This document shows, piece by piece, positions 1-8,681 of a DNA stretch of 64,000 nt; position 1 is the first letter of the stretch; the number at the start of each line of letters is the position of its first letter. The DNA comes from Rhodococcus wratislaviensis (GTDB lineage: Bacteria; Actinomycetota; Actinomycetes; Mycobacteriales; Mycobacteriaceae), in assembly GCF_900455735.1 (NCBI RefSeq), contig NZ_UAUI01000001.1:1016001-1080000 (forward strand). The letters run 5' to 3'. The translations under genes were made by a program, and so were the position numbers. The notes beneath the pieces were generated by a model that saw only the letters and a program-made list of their open reading frames with translations, did not search any database and was not told the origin of the DNA.

Positions 1-174
1 CACTACGATCTGGCGCACTCGACGGCCGAGCAGAGCGTCAGCGCCACGCTGCTCGTGTGGTCGGATGGCGAACTACTCGCCGAACACGACGGCACCGACC
101 TGGCGCAGGCGCTCGGTTCGCCCCTCCGCAGGCGGGTCCCGAGGCCCGCGGAGGGTGCTCTCGAGTTCGCCTGA
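1..174 (+). CDS. C-terminal fragment of an unidentified protein
   Basis: An open frame enters from the left edge and stops with TGA at 172-174, giving 57 residues. They include a stretch reading LLVWSDGELLAEHDG and a basic, proline-rich tail. The codons have the strong third-position GC bias of the neighbours, so this is probably a real gene end. It converges on mshC, and the long palindrome that follows starts at the base after its stop. The family is not recognisable from so short a tail. Confidence 0.6.
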   Translation, partial: HYDLAHSTAEQSVSATLLVWSDGELLAEHDGTDLAQALGSPLRRRVPRPAEGALEFA

Positions 175-220
175 CCCGTGAGTACTTGTTAACCGCGGGC
201 GGTTAACAAGTACTCACGGG
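175..220. terminator. Perfect 22-bp palindrome, likely bidirectional terminator
   Basis: The arms 175-196 and 199-220 are perfect reverse complements separated by the two bases GG. The palindrome lies between two convergent genes and contains the mshC stop codon at 214-216. There is no T-tract. Convergent placement and stem strength suggest a bidirectional terminator or a REP-like element. The same 22-2-22 design recurs at 22000-22045. Confidence 0.75.
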
Positions 221-1461
221 CGCCGAAGGCGCACACCGAGGAGGGCGTCCACGGCGGCAGCGAATTCGCTCGGCGCGTTCGTGTCCGAGCCGCCGTTGTC
301 GAGGGCGCGACGGGCCCAGCCGTCGAGGGCGTCGAGCGCCTTCGGGGTGTCGAGATCGTCCGCGAGATGCTGGCGCAGCCGGGAGATCGTGTCGGTCGCC
401 GACTGCGCGGATTCGAGTGCCGCGGCGTCCTTCCACAGTGTCAGCCGGGTGTGGGCGTCGGCGAGAACCTGCTCGGTCCACGGACGGTCCTGCCGGTAGT
501 GCCCGGACAGCAGTCCGAGGCGGATGGCGGCCGGGTCGACACCCTCGCCGCGCAGCTTCGACACGAACACGAGGTTGCCGCGGCTCTTCGACATCTTCTC
601 GCCGTCGAGACCGATCATGCCGGTGTGCACGTAGTGGCGGGCGAAGCGACGGTCGCCCGTGGCCGACTCGGCGTGCGCCGCGGAGTACTCGTGGTGCGGG
701 AAGATCAGGTCGCTGCCGCCGCCCTGCACGTCGAAACCCGAACCGATGCGGTTGAGGGCGATGGCCGAACACTCGATGTGCCAGCCGGGACGCCCGGGGC
801 CGAACGGCGACGGCCAGGACGGCTCGCCCGGGCGGACCGCACGCCACACCAGGGCGTCGAGGGGATCCTCCTTGCCGGGGCGGTCGGGGTCGCCGCCGCG
901 TTCGGCGAAGAACTTGTCCATCGTCTCGCGGTCGTAGCCGGACTCGTACCCGAACTGCTCCGTCGCGTTGGCGCGGAAGTACACGTCGGGGAATTCGGGG
1001 TCGTCGACGACGTAGGCGGCGCCGGACGCGACGAACTTCTCGACCATCTCGATCACTTCGCCGATCGACTCCACCGCGCCGATGTAGTCGCGCGGGGGCA
1101 GCACCCGGAGGGCTTCCATGTCTTCGCGGAACAGCGCCGTCTCGCGCATGCCGAGGACCACCCAGTCCTCCCCGTCGCGGTTGGCGCGCTCGAACAGCGG
1201 GTCGTCGACGTCGGTGACGTTCTGGACGTAGTGCACGTCGTGGCCGGCGTCACGCCAGATCCGGTTCACCAGATCGAACGTCAGATACGTGGCCGCGTGA
1301 CCGAGGTGGGTGGCGTCGTAGGGGGTGATACCGCACACGTACATCGTGGCCGTGCGCCCGGGAGTGACGGGACGTACCTGCCGGTCAGCGGTGTCGAACA
1401 ACCGCAGCGGAGGCCCCTGGCCTGGAACGGACGGGACAGCGGTTTCGGACCAAGACTGCAT
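214..1461 (-). CDS. mshC: Cysteine:1D-myo-inosityl 2-amino-2-deoxy-alpha-D-glucopyranoside ligase MshC
   Basis: This cytosolic enzyme of mycothiol biosynthesis joins cysteine to GlcN-Ins using ATP. The 415-residue length fits the family and is shorter than typical CysRS. The class I tRNA-synthetase-like fold is visible: Cys43 in [15 protein letters not shown] with the HxGH signature at 52-55, the zinc-site region GWHIECS, then the KMSKS loop. The start is ATG at 1461 with only a weak ribosome site. In M. tuberculosis (Rv2130c) cysQ lies next to it; here cysQ is missing and the SCO1664-family gene follows directly upstream. The gene implies that mycothiol is the major thiol. Confidence 0.95.
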   Translation of the reverse strand: MQSWSETAVPSVPGQGPPLRLFDTADRQVRPVTPGRTATMYVCGITPYDATHLGHAATYLTFDLVNRIWRDAGHDVHYVQNVTDVDDPLFERANRDGEDWVVLGMRETALFREDMEALRVLPPRDYIGAVESIGEVIEMVEKFVASGAAYVVDDPEFPDVYFRANATEQFGYESGYDRETMDKFFAERGGDPDRPGKEDPLDALVWRAVRPGEPSWPSPFGPGRPGWHIECSAIALNRIGSGFDVQGGGSDLIFPHHEYSAAHAESATGDRRFARHYVHTGMIGLDGEKMSKSRGNLVFVSKLRGEGVDPAAIRLGLLSGHYRQDRPWTEQVLADAHTRLTLWKDAAALESAQSATDTISRLRQHLADDLDTPKALDALDGWARRALDNGGSDTNAPSEFAAAVDALLGVRLRRP

Positions 1462-1533
1462 GACAGCGAGCCTAGTGGACCCGCATTTCCGCCTCGGAGG
1501 GAGCCGCCGCCCCCAGGGCGCCGAACGGTTCCG

Positions 1534-2337
1534 TCAGAACGCGGGCCACGGAATCGGCCGGTGACCGTTCGGCCGGGGCATCACCGGCGCCGCGAGGAGG
1601 TCCACGGCACGCTCGTACAGCGCGGCGACCTCGCCGGACGTGATGTGCTCGCCCAGTCGCGCACCGAACTCGCCCTCGAGCGAGGAGATCAGTTCGGCGA
1701 TGTCGACGACGAGGGCACCCGGCACCTCCGTCCCGGCCCACCCCCACAACACGGTCCGTAGTTTGTTCTCCGTGTGCAGGCAGATGCCGTGGTCGACGCC
1801 GTAGACGGAACCGTCGAGCCCCTCGAGCGCGTGGCCGCCTTTGCGGTCGGCGTTGTTGATCAGCACGTCGAGGACCGCCATCCGCTGCAGCCGCGGATCG
1901 TCGGCGTGGATGAGCGCGACCGGTTCGCCGTCCATGTCGGTGGCGCGCAGGATTTCGAACCACCCCTCGGGGACGGCGTCGGGAGCGCAGATGTCGACCA
2001 GGTCGAGACCACCGGTGTCGTCGGCGTGCCGGTCAGGGGTGTCGACCCACCGCTGCACCATCCCCGGGCCGAACGGGCCGTCCCGCAGGAGAGTGCGGGG
2101 AATCACACCCCACCCGAGCTGCTCGGACACTAGATACGACGCGTATTCACGTCCGGCGAGCGTGCCGTCCGGGAAGTCCCACAACGGACGCTCCCCGCGG
2201 ACCGGCTTGTACACGCAGCGGACGGTGTTCTCACCCTCGACCGCGTCGCACACCAGGGTGGCGTTACTGGCGTGGGTGATCTGGCCGATGAGGGTCAGCT
2301 CGCCGGACTCCAGAGGATCGGACTCCTCGGCAGGCAA
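1534..2337 (-). CDS. SCO1664-family protein (PI3/4-kinase-like fold)
   Basis: A 267-residue protein of the actinobacterial SCO1664 family (Rv2133c-like), distantly related to phosphatidylinositol 3/4-kinase-like catalytic domains. Visible features are VRCVYKPVRGERPLWDFP (candidate nucleotide-binding Lys) and a kinase-like late stretch with VLDVLINNADRKGGH followed by VYGVDHGICLH, where the Asn and Asp residues fit metal and catalytic positions. The start is TTG at 2337. A GGAGGA ribosome site lies inside the 3' end of the upstream DUF3090 gene, and only 3 nt separate the two, so they are probably coupled. The substrate is unknown. Confidence 0.85.
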   Translation of the reverse strand: MPAEESDPLESGELTLIGQITHASNATLVCDAVEGENTVRCVYKPVRGERPLWDFPDGTLAGREYASYLVSEQLGWGVIPRTLLRDGPFGPGMVQRWVDTPDRHADDTGGLDLVDICAPDAVPEGWFEILRATDMDGEPVALIHADDPRLQRMAVLDVLINNADRKGGHALEGLDGSVYGVDHGICLHTENKLRTVLWGWAGTEVPGALVVDIAELISSLEGEFGARLGEHITSGEVAALYERAVDLLAAPVMPRPNGHRPIPWPAF

Positions 2338-2340
2338 CCG

Positions 2341-2934
2341 TCAGTCCTCCTCGTCCATCTCCGGGGTGAGGCCGAAGCTCTGGCCGCGGCGGTACCCGTT
2401 GGTTCGGATGCAGATGTGCCCCTCCGGGGCCAGTGGCTCACCGCACAGCGGGCACGGCGCGCGCCCGGCGGCGATGACCCGTTCGGACCGCAACGAGAAG
2501 TCCCGCGCCTGCAACGGGGTGAGGAAGACGCGCACGGCGTCCGGTCCGTCCTCGGAGTCGTCGAGAACGACGGACTCGTCGAACTCCGTCTCGCTGACGG
2601 CGAGCAGTTCCACCACGACGGCTCCGGCGTCCGCGTCCCAGCCCAGGCCCATCGTGCCCACCCGGAACTCGGCGTCGATCGGGGTGACGAGGGGGCTCGC
2701 GTCGTCGAGTTCGGCCCCCTCCGGCGGAACCTCCGTCCCGAACCGTCGGTGCACTTCCTCGAGGAGGAGCCCCATCCGGTCGGCCAGTACCTGCACCTGC
2801 TGTTTCTCCAGCAGGACGCTGATCACTCGCGCCTCGTGTACGGCCTGGAGATAGAACGACCTGTCGCCGGGCTCACCCACCGTCCCGGCAATGAATCGGT
2901 CAGGAGTGCGGAATACGTGAATTGCGCGTGACAT
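2341..2934 (-). CDS. DUF3090 family protein
   Basis: A 197-residue member of DUF3090 (Rv2134c-like). The start ATG is preceded by a strong GGAGG site. The last 45 residues hold a CPLCGEPL motif followed by HIC, a likely structural zinc knuckle. The remaining sequence is acidic with no membrane segment. It sits between the histidine phosphatase and the SCO1664 protein, an arrangement widely conserved in actinobacteria. Function is unknown; conserved linkage suggests the three act together. Confidence 0.88.
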   Translation of the reverse strand: MSRAIHVFRTPDRFIAGTVGEPGDRSFYLQAVHEARVISVLLEKQQVQVLADRMGLLLEEVHRRFGTEVPPEGAELDDASPLVTPIDAEFRVGTMGLGWDADAGAVVVELLAVSETEFDESVVLDDSEDGPDAVRVFLTPLQARDFSLRSERVIAAGRAPCPLCGEPLAPEGHICIRTNGYRRGQSFGLTPEMDEED

Positions 2935-3038
2935 TGCACCTCCTTCAGCTGGAGCCGGGCCCTACTGCGGCGCTGCCCACTCGTTGTTCCGTCTCGGACT
3001 GTTCCTCGCAGCATGTTGCGTTCATTATCCGTCAATCG

Positions 3039-3737
3039 TCACAGGCGGACCTCCCCGCCGGGCACCGATCCGGATACTTCGGCCCGCGCTCCGTCTCCGG
3101 AGACGGGTGGCGTGTTCACTCCGGACAGATCGGCCCCGGTGTCGTTCATCTTCAGCACGTACGGACGGGTGGAGGTGTACCGGACGACGCTGATCGAGGC
3201 CGGCTCGGCGACGATCCGCTGGAAACCGTCGAGGTGCGCGCCGAGGGCGTCCGCGAGGACCGACTTGATGACGTCACCGTGCGAGCACGCCACCCATACG
3301 ACGTCCCGGCCGTGCAGTTCCGCGAGCCGCGCGTCGTGCTCGCGGACCGCGGCGACGGCCCGGGCCTGGACTTGCGCGAGCCCCTCTCCTCCCGGGAACA
3401 CGGCGGCGGACGCGTGCTGCTGCACGATCTTCCACAGCGGTTCCTCGAGCAGGACCTTCAGCTCGCGACCCGTCCATTCGCCGTAGTCGACCTCGACGAG
3501 CCGATGCTCCACCACGGGGGTCAGGCCGCGTGCCCGGGCGAGCGGCTCCACGGTCTGCTCGCACCGCACGAGCGGCGAATGCACGATCTCCTCGATCGCC
3601 ACGTCCGCGAGCCGGGACACGATGGCCTGCGCCTGCTCGCGGCCGCGGTCGTCGAGTTCGACTCCCGGTGACCGGCCGGCAAGCGTGTGTGCAGTGTTCG
3701 AGGTCGACCGCCCGTGGCGCAGCAGCACAACTGTCAT
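3039..3737 (-). CDS. Histidine phosphatase (MSMEG_4193 family)
   Basis: A 232-residue phosphoglycerate-mutase-like phosphatase. The N-terminal LLRHGRS carries the phospho-accepting His of the RHG motif at residues 7-9. The acid/base Glu is in VEVDYGEWTG, and the second catalytic His is in VACSHGDVIKS. Family position matches Rv2135c. The substrate is not known. About 100 nt separate it from DUF3090 downstream. The C-terminal 40 residues are low in complexity and probably disordered. Confidence 0.9.
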   Translation of the reverse strand: MTVVLLRHGRSTSNTAHTLAGRSPGVELDDRGREQAQAIVSRLADVAIEEIVHSPLVRCEQTVEPLARARGLTPVVEHRLVEVDYGEWTGRELKVLLEEPLWKIVQQHASAAVFPGGEGLAQVQARAVAAVREHDARLAELHGRDVVWVACSHGDVIKSVLADALGAHLDGFQRIVAEPASISVVRYTSTRPYVLKMNDTGADLSGVNTPPVSGDGARAEVSGSVPGGEVRL

Positions 3738-3777
3738 TGGCCCAGCCTAGTGTCGTGCACTCTCCGGCCGCCCGATC

Positions 3778-4626
3778 TCAGGTGGCCGACACGACGCCGG
3801 TCGCGAGAAGCGACAGGACGACGACGCCGAGGATGATGCGGTAGCCGACGAACCAGTACATCGAGTGGTCGACGACGAACCGCAGCAGCCACGCGATCGA
3901 CGCGTAGCCGATGGCGAACGCGATCACGGTTGCGACGAGGAGCTGCGGGCCGCTCGCGTTGAGACCTTCCCCGGCCGGTTCGAACGCGTCCGGCAGGCTG
4001 AACAGCCCGGACGCGACGACCGCGGGGATGGCGAGGAGGAAGGAGTAGCGCGCCGCGGCTTCGCGGGTGAGTCCGAGGAAGAGACCGGCGCTGATCGTGC
4101 CGCCCGATCGCGAGACGCCCGGGATCAGGGCGAGCGCCTGCGCCGAACCCATGATGATGCCGTCCTTGGCGCGCAGGTCCTCGACGGGACGCACCTTCCG
4201 CCCGTAGTACTCGGCCGCCGCGATGACCAACGCGAACACGATCAGCATGGTGGCGATCAGCCACAGGTTGCGGGCACCGGTGCGGATCTGGTCCTTGAAC
4301 AGGAAGCCGAGCACACCCACCGGAATCGTGCCGATGATCACATACCAGCCCATCCGGTAATCGAGGTCACCGCGATGCTCGGGGTGAAACAGTCCCCGGA
4401 ACCACGCGGAAATGATCCGTCCGATGTCGCGGGCGAAGTAGATGAGCACGGCGGCTTCGGTGCCGAGCTGGGTGACGGCGGTGAAGGACGCACCGGCGTC
4501 GTCACCGAAGAAGATCTCCGACACGATCCGGAGATGGCCGGACGAGGAGATCGGCAGGAACTCGGTCAATCCCTGGACCGCACCGAGGACAATCGCCTGG
4601 AGCCAGGACATCGCCTCGCCCATCAC
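3778..4626 (-). CDS. uppP: Undecaprenyl-diphosphatase UppP (BacA)
   Basis: An integral membrane enzyme that hydrolyses undecaprenyl pyrophosphate to recycle the lipid carrier for peptidoglycan and arabinogalactan; loss or gain affects bacitracin sensitivity. The 282 residues contain the family motifs [13 protein letters not shown] (residues 19-31) and [10 protein letters not shown], plus about eight hydrophobic segments. The annotated start is the first of two adjacent ATGs; ATG at codon 6 is an alternative. It heads the minus-strand run towards mshC as in Rv2136c. Confidence 0.95.
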   Translation of the reverse strand: MMGEAMSWLQAIVLGAVQGLTEFLPISSSGHLRIVSEIFFGDDAGASFTAVTQLGTEAAVLIYFARDIGRIISAWFRGLFHPEHRGDLDYRMGWYVIIGTIPVGVLGFLFKDQIRTGARNLWLIATMLIVFALVIAAAEYYGRKVRPVEDLRAKDGIIMGSAQALALIPGVSRSGGTISAGLFLGLTREAAARYSFLLAIPAVVASGLFSLPDAFEPAGEGLNASGPQLLVATVIAFAIGYASIAWLLRFVVDHSMYWFVGYRIILGVVVLSLLATGVVSAT

Positions 4627-4859
4627 TCACCGGTCCCGAGGTCGAATGTGCCGCTCTGACGCCAATTTCCCATGTCGCGTTCGTAATTCACCGGCGCCAC
4701 GGTACCGGGGAGGGCGACCTCCGGCAGAATCCGGCGTGGCAGGACCCACTGCCACGCAATACCCCACTACTCTGCACCTGTGGTGGCCGGTCCCGGGGGG
4801 CACCAGCATCTTCGGGGGCGAAGCCCGGGTTGCAGCTACGGTACGAGACGCAGGCGGTT

Positions 4860-5789
4860 ATGGAACAGAGATCGGTCGGAGCAAGCGGGTTACGAGTGTC
4901 ACGTCTCGGCCTGGGCACGCTCACCTGGGGTCGGGACACCGACGGCGACGAGGCCGCGGCGCAGATCGCGGCGTTCGTCGATGCGGGCGGAACGCTCGTC
5001 GACACCTCGCCCGCGTACGGCGACGGTGTGGCGCAGCGGATCCTGGCGGAACTGCTCGACGACGTGGTGCCGCGAACGGAACTCGTCCTGAGCTCGAGTT
5101 CCGGGATCAATCCGTCGGGTCCGTCGCGGATCGACTGCTCGCGACGGGGTCTCGTCGCCCAGCTCGACGCCACCCTGCGCGAGCTCGGCACCGACTACCT
5201 GGACATGTGGCAGGTCGCCACCTGGGATCCGTTCACGCCCGTCGACGAGGTCGCCGCCACACTCGATTTCGCGGTGGCGAGCGGCCGGGTCCGGTACGTC
5301 GGGGCGCGGGGTTACCTCGGGTGGCAGCTGGCCACCGCGGCGGGCGCGTCCCGGGGCACCACGCTCGTCGCCACCCAGGTGGAGTACTCGCTGCTCGCCC
5401 GGGGCGTCGAGGAAGAGCTCGTTCCGGCGGCGGGGCATCACGGCATCGGTGTTTTCGCTGCCGTCCCGCTCGCCCGCGGGGTCCTGACCGGCAAATACCG
5501 AAACGGCATTCCCGTCGATTCACGCGGCGCCGACGACGCGCACGCGCAGGACGTCCAGAGTTACCTCACCGACTCCTCCGTCCGGGTGGTCGACGCGGTC
5601 GTGACCGCGGCCGACGGGCTCGGCACGTCCCCGCTGGCCGTCGCGCTCGCGTGGGCGCGCGACCGTCCGGGTGTCGCGAGCGCGGTCGTCGGGGCCAGGG
5701 ACATCGCACAGCTCACCGGTGTGCTCGTCGCCGAGGAACTGGAGTTACCCGCCGCGATCGCAGCGGCGCTCGACGACGTCAGCGCCTAG
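4860..5789 (+). CDS. Aldo/keto reductase-like protein lacking the catalytic Lys and His
   Basis: A 309-residue (beta/alpha)8 AKR homologue starting at ATG 4860 (an in-frame TTG at 4830 is less likely). The N-terminal SRLGLGTLTWGRDTDGDEAA and DTSPAYGDG keep the Asp and Tyr of the AKR tetrad. The Lys normally in an ATK motif is replaced by Ser (ELVLSSSSG), and the His normally in QxH is Ala (DMWQVATWDP). The usual Ser-Asn cofactor pair is changed in GARGYLGW. The rest, including the VPLARGVLTGKY segment, is intact. It may be a pseudoenzyme or have a new activity. It lies upstream of the heme operon on the same strand, but the iron box in between suggests separate transcription. Confidence 0.85.
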   Translation: MEQRSVGASGLRVSRLGLGTLTWGRDTDGDEAAAQIAAFVDAGGTLVDTSPAYGDGVAQRILAELLDDVVPRTELVLSSSSGINPSGPSRIDCSRRGLVAQLDATLRELGTDYLDMWQVATWDPFTPVDEVAATLDFAVASGRVRYVGARGYLGWQLATAAGASRGTTLVATQVEYSLLARGVEEELVPAAGHHGIGVFAAVPLARGVLTGKYRNGIPVDSRGADDAHAQDVQSYLTDSSVRVVDAVVTAADGLGTSPLAVALAWARDRPGVASAVVGARDIAQLTGVLVAEELELPAAIAAALDDVSA

Positions 5790-5829
5790 CGTGTGCAGGA
5801 GCCGGCAGACGTGCACCTGCAGTTCACGT

Positions 5830-5848
5830 GCAGGGCAGGCTAACCTGG
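5830..5848 (+). promoter_or_regulatory. DtxR/IdeR-type iron box upstream of heme oxygenase
   Basis: The 19-mer matches the actinobacterial iron-box consensus TTAGGTTAGGCTAACCTAA at 13 of 19 positions by eye, with an unbroken AGGCTAACCT in the right half. It ends 39 nt before the heme oxygenase ATG. This predicts repression by the Fe(II)-bound DtxR/IdeR regulator and induction under iron limitation. Confidence 0.7.
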
Positions 5849-5887
5849 TGCCCACCGGCCGACGCCGTTAGATCTGCAGGAGAGTCC

Positions 5888-6574
5888 ATGACCACGCTGA
5901 ACGAGGCCGACGCGGCCGATCGCCGAGCCGTCGGCTTCGCCGAGCGCATCAAGACAGGCACGGACGCCGCTCACCGGGAGACCGAGCAGTCCCGCTTCGT
6001 CGGGGCCCTCCTCGCCGGTGAACTCACCTCGGACGGCTACGCCGAACTGCTCGCGCAGACGTACCTCGTCTACCGCGAACTCGAGGACGCGGGGCGCACC
6101 CACACCGGCAGCCCCGTCGCGTCGCCGTTTCTCCACGACGAACTGCTGCGGGTTCCGTCGCTGGAAGCGGATCTCGAGTTCCTGCGCGGGCCGTCGTGGC
6201 GCGAGACGGTGTCCGCGCTGCCCGCCACCACCCGCTACGTGGAGCGGCTGCGCGAGGTGGCGTACGAGTGGCCCGCCGGTTTCGTTGCGCACCACTACAT
6301 CCGGTACATGGGAGACCTGTCCGGTGGGCAGATCATCCGGCGCATGCTCGAGCGTGCCTACGGATACACCACCGACGGCCTGCAGTTCTACATCTTCGAC
6401 GAGATCCCGAAACCGAAGGTGTTCAAGGACACCTACCGCGCGAAACTCGACGCCGCGCCCCTGTCTCCGGAGGACCAGCAACGGGTGATCGACGAGGTCA
6501 ACCTCGCCTACCGTCTCAACGGCGACCTGTTCGCCGCCCTCGAAGCGGACATCGACCGGTACCTCGCACGATGA
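5888..6574 (+). CDS. hmuO: Heme oxygenase (biliverdin-producing, HmuO-like)
   Basis: It oxidatively opens heme to biliverdin, CO and Fe(II) in the cytosol. The protein has 228 residues, close to Corynebacterium HmuO. The proximal heme ligand is His29 in AAHRETEQS, and the distal-helix signature GDLSGGQ is at 142-148. The start is ATG 5888 with GGAGAG just upstream. Its TGA overlaps the ATG of hmuT, so synthesis is coupled with the heme transporter. An iron box upstream indicates use of heme as an iron source. Confidence 0.95.
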   Translation: MTTLNEADAADRRAVGFAERIKTGTDAAHRETEQSRFVGALLAGELTSDGYAELLAQTYLVYRELEDAGRTHTGSPVASPFLHDELLRVPSLEADLEFLRGPSWRETVSALPATTRYVERLREVAYEWPAGFVAHHYIRYMGDLSGGQIIRRMLERAYGYTTDGLQFYIFDEIPKPKVFKDTYRAKLDAAPLSPEDQQRVIDEVNLAYRLNGDLFAALEADIDRYLAR

Positions 6575-7611
6575 GATCGGTGTTCCGGACCCGCACGGAC
6601 AGGTCGCTGTTCGCCGTTCTCGTCCTGCTTCTCGTGTCTGCGGTGGGGGTGTCGGCATGCAGTGCCGGCACCGGTGACAGCACCGGCGGCACCGGCGGTG
6701 CGCGCACGGCGGTCCTCGACGATCTGAATCCCGAACCTCTCGCGTCCCCCGCCACACCCGCGCTGCCCGTCACGGTCCGCAGCTTCGACGGGGCGGACGT
6801 GACGATCACGGACGCGAGCCGGATCGTGACCGCGGACCGCTACGGAACGCTCACCGAGACGGTCTTCGCGCTCGGACTCGGCGACAACGTGGTCGGCCGG
6901 GACATCGCCTCCGAGTTCCCGGCCGCACAGGACGTGCCGGTGGTGACACCGGGCGGGCAGTCCCTCAACGCCGAGGCCATCCTCGACCTGGCGCCGACGG
7001 TGATCCTCACCGACACCAGCATCGGACCGCAGGCCGTGCAGGATCAGCTGCGGGCCGCCGGCATTCCGGTCGTCTTCTTCGATCCGACGCGGACCCTCGA
7101 GGGCGTGCCCGATCAGATCACGGCGGTGGCGAATGCGCTCGGCGTGCCCGAGCAGGGCCGCGAACTCGCGGCCCGCACCGAGAGTGAGATCGCGGCCGCC
7201 CGGAGCCGCGCCCCCCGGGGCGACGATCCCCTGAAGATCGCATTCCTCTATCTGCGGGGCACCGCGATCACCATGATGGGCGGCCCGGGCTCGGGCGCCG
7301 ACTCGCTGATCGACGCTCTCGGCGCCGTCGACGCCGGCACCGCATCGGGGATCACGCAGCAGTTCGCGCCGATCACCAGCGAGGCCCTGATCGCCGCCGC
7401 TCCCGACGTCCTCCTGATGATGACGGGCGGGCTGGAATCGATCGGCGGCATCGAGGGGCTCGAGAAGATCCCCGGGGTGGCGCAGACCCCGGCGGGCCGG
7501 AACCAGCGCGTCGTCGACATGCAGGACGGGGTGCTGCTCAGCTTCGGCCCCAACACGGGCCGTGTTCTCGGCGCGTTGGCCGACGCCGTCTACCCGACCG
7601 ACAATCCATGA
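6571..7611 (+). CDS. hmuT: Heme ABC transporter substrate-binding lipoprotein (HmuT-like)
   Basis: A 346-residue periplasmic-binding protein of the FecB/HutB class. It starts at ATG 6571, overlapping the heme oxygenase stop by ATGA. The signal peptide is basic then hydrophobic and ends at VGVSAC with Cys30 as lipobox cysteine, so it should be membrane-anchored outside the cell. A Gly-rich linker follows, then a domain with RYGTLTETVFALGLGDNVVG and FDPTRTLEGVPDQI. It should capture heme and hand it to HmuU. The heme preference is inferred from linkage with heme oxygenase. Confidence 0.9.
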   Translation: MRSVFRTRTDRSLFAVLVLLLVSAVGVSACSAGTGDSTGGTGGARTAVLDDLNPEPLASPATPALPVTVRSFDGADVTITDASRIVTADRYGTLTETVFALGLGDNVVGRDIASEFPAAQDVPVVTPGGQSLNAEAILDLAPTVILTDTSIGPQAVQDQLRAAGIPVVFFDPTRTLEGVPDQITAVANALGVPEQGRELAARTESEIAAARSRAPRGDDPLKIAFLYLRGTAITMMGGPGSGADSLIDALGAVDAGTASGITQQFAPITSEALIAAAPDVLLMMTGGLESIGGIEGLEKIPGVAQTPAGRNQRVVDMQDGVLLSFGPNTGRVLGALADAVYPTDNP

Positions 7612-8681
7612 CCGTCGAAGACCTCCACGCTCCGGGTAAGCCTTCCTCACGCACTCGAACCGGTGCCGTCCTCGGCGGTCTGCTGATCGCCCTTGCCGTC
7701 GCCGCCGTCTTCTCGGCCTGCATCGGACAGGTGCCGACCGGCCCCGGAGAGGTTCTCGGCAGCATCCTGCACCGCATCGGACTGGATCTCGGTCCGATGC
7801 CCGCGCACCCCAGCGGCGAGGTGACGCTGTGGGAGGTCCGGTTCCCTCGGGTGGTCCTCGCCATCCTGGTCGGGGCGGCGCTCGGATGCGCGGGTGCGCT
7901 GCTGCAGGGTGTGTTCGCGAACCCGCTCGCCGAACCCGGTGTCATCGGGGTGTCGGCCGGTGCCGCGGTCGGCGCCAGCGCCGCGATCGTGGTCGGCGGC
8001 GCGTTCGCGGCCGGGTGGACGGTGGCCGCGGCCGCATTCGTCGCCGGACTGATCACCACCGTCGCCGTCTACGTCCTCGCCCGGCACGAGGGCCGCACCG
8101 AGGTGGTCACCCTCGTCCTCACCGGTGTGGCGGTCAACGCGTTCGCCGGCGGCCTCATCGCCTTCTTCACGTTCGTCGCGTCCCCCGCGGCGCGGGATCA
8201 GATCGTCTTCTGGCAACTGGGCAGCCTCAACGGGGCCACCTGGAACGCGGTCGCGGTGGTGGCACCGATGACCGTCGCCGGGATCGCCGCCACGACGATG
8301 ATCGCCGGGAAACTCGACCTGCTGTCCCTCGGCGAGAGCGCGGCCCGGCACCTCGGCCTCGACGTCGAGCGGCTGCGTCAGATCGCGGTGCTGATCGTCG
8401 CCCTGCTCGTCTCGTCCAGCGTGGCGTTCACCGGCATCATCCTCTTCGTCGGACTGGTGGTCCCGCACCTGATGCGCATCGCCGTCGGGCCGGGTCACCG
8501 GGCCCTGATCCCGGCGAGCGCGCTGTGCGGCTCGCTCGTGCTGCTCCTCGCCGACCTGGGCGCCCGGTCGCTCGTGGCGAACGCGGACCTCCCGCTGGGC
8601 ATGCTGACGGCCCTCGTCGGCGGGCCGTTCTTCTTCTGGTTGCTGCGTCGCACCCGGGCCAGTCAGGGTGGGTGGGCATGA
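7608..8681 (+). CDS. hmuU: Heme ABC transporter permease (HmuU-like, FecCD family)
   Basis: A 357-residue FecCD/BtuC-type permease with about ten hydrophobic segments. The family motif GALLQGVFANPLAEPGVIG is present around residue 98, with GIILFVGLVVPHLMR and ADLPLGMLTALVGGPFF later. The ATGA overlap with hmuT (7608-7611) and the ATGA overlap with hmuV (8678-8681) show one coupled operon. It probably works as a dimer with HmuV ATPase subunits. Confidence 0.93.
   Translation: MTVEDLHAPGKPSSRTRTGAVLGGLLIALAVAAVFSACIGQVPTGPGEVLGSILHRIGLDLGPMPAHPSGEVTLWEVRFPRVVLAILVGAALGCAGALLQGVFANPLAEPGVIGVSAGAAVGASAAIVVGGAFAAGWTVAAAAFVAGLITTVAVYVLARHEGRTEVVTLVLTGVAVNAFAGGLIAFFTFVASPAARDQIVFWQLGSLNGATWNAVAVVAPMTVAGIAATTMIAGKLDLLSLGESAARHLGLDVERLRQIAVLIVALLVSSSVAFTGIILFVGLVVPHLMRIAVGPGHRALIPASALCGSLVLLLADLGARSLVANADLPLGMLTALVGGPFFFWLLRRTRASQGGWA

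Noticed and set aside
4442..6574. Long plus-strand frame running into heme oxygenase
   Set aside because: The first part is out of frame across uppP and the AKR gene; only the segment from ATG 5888 has protein-family content and a ribosome site.
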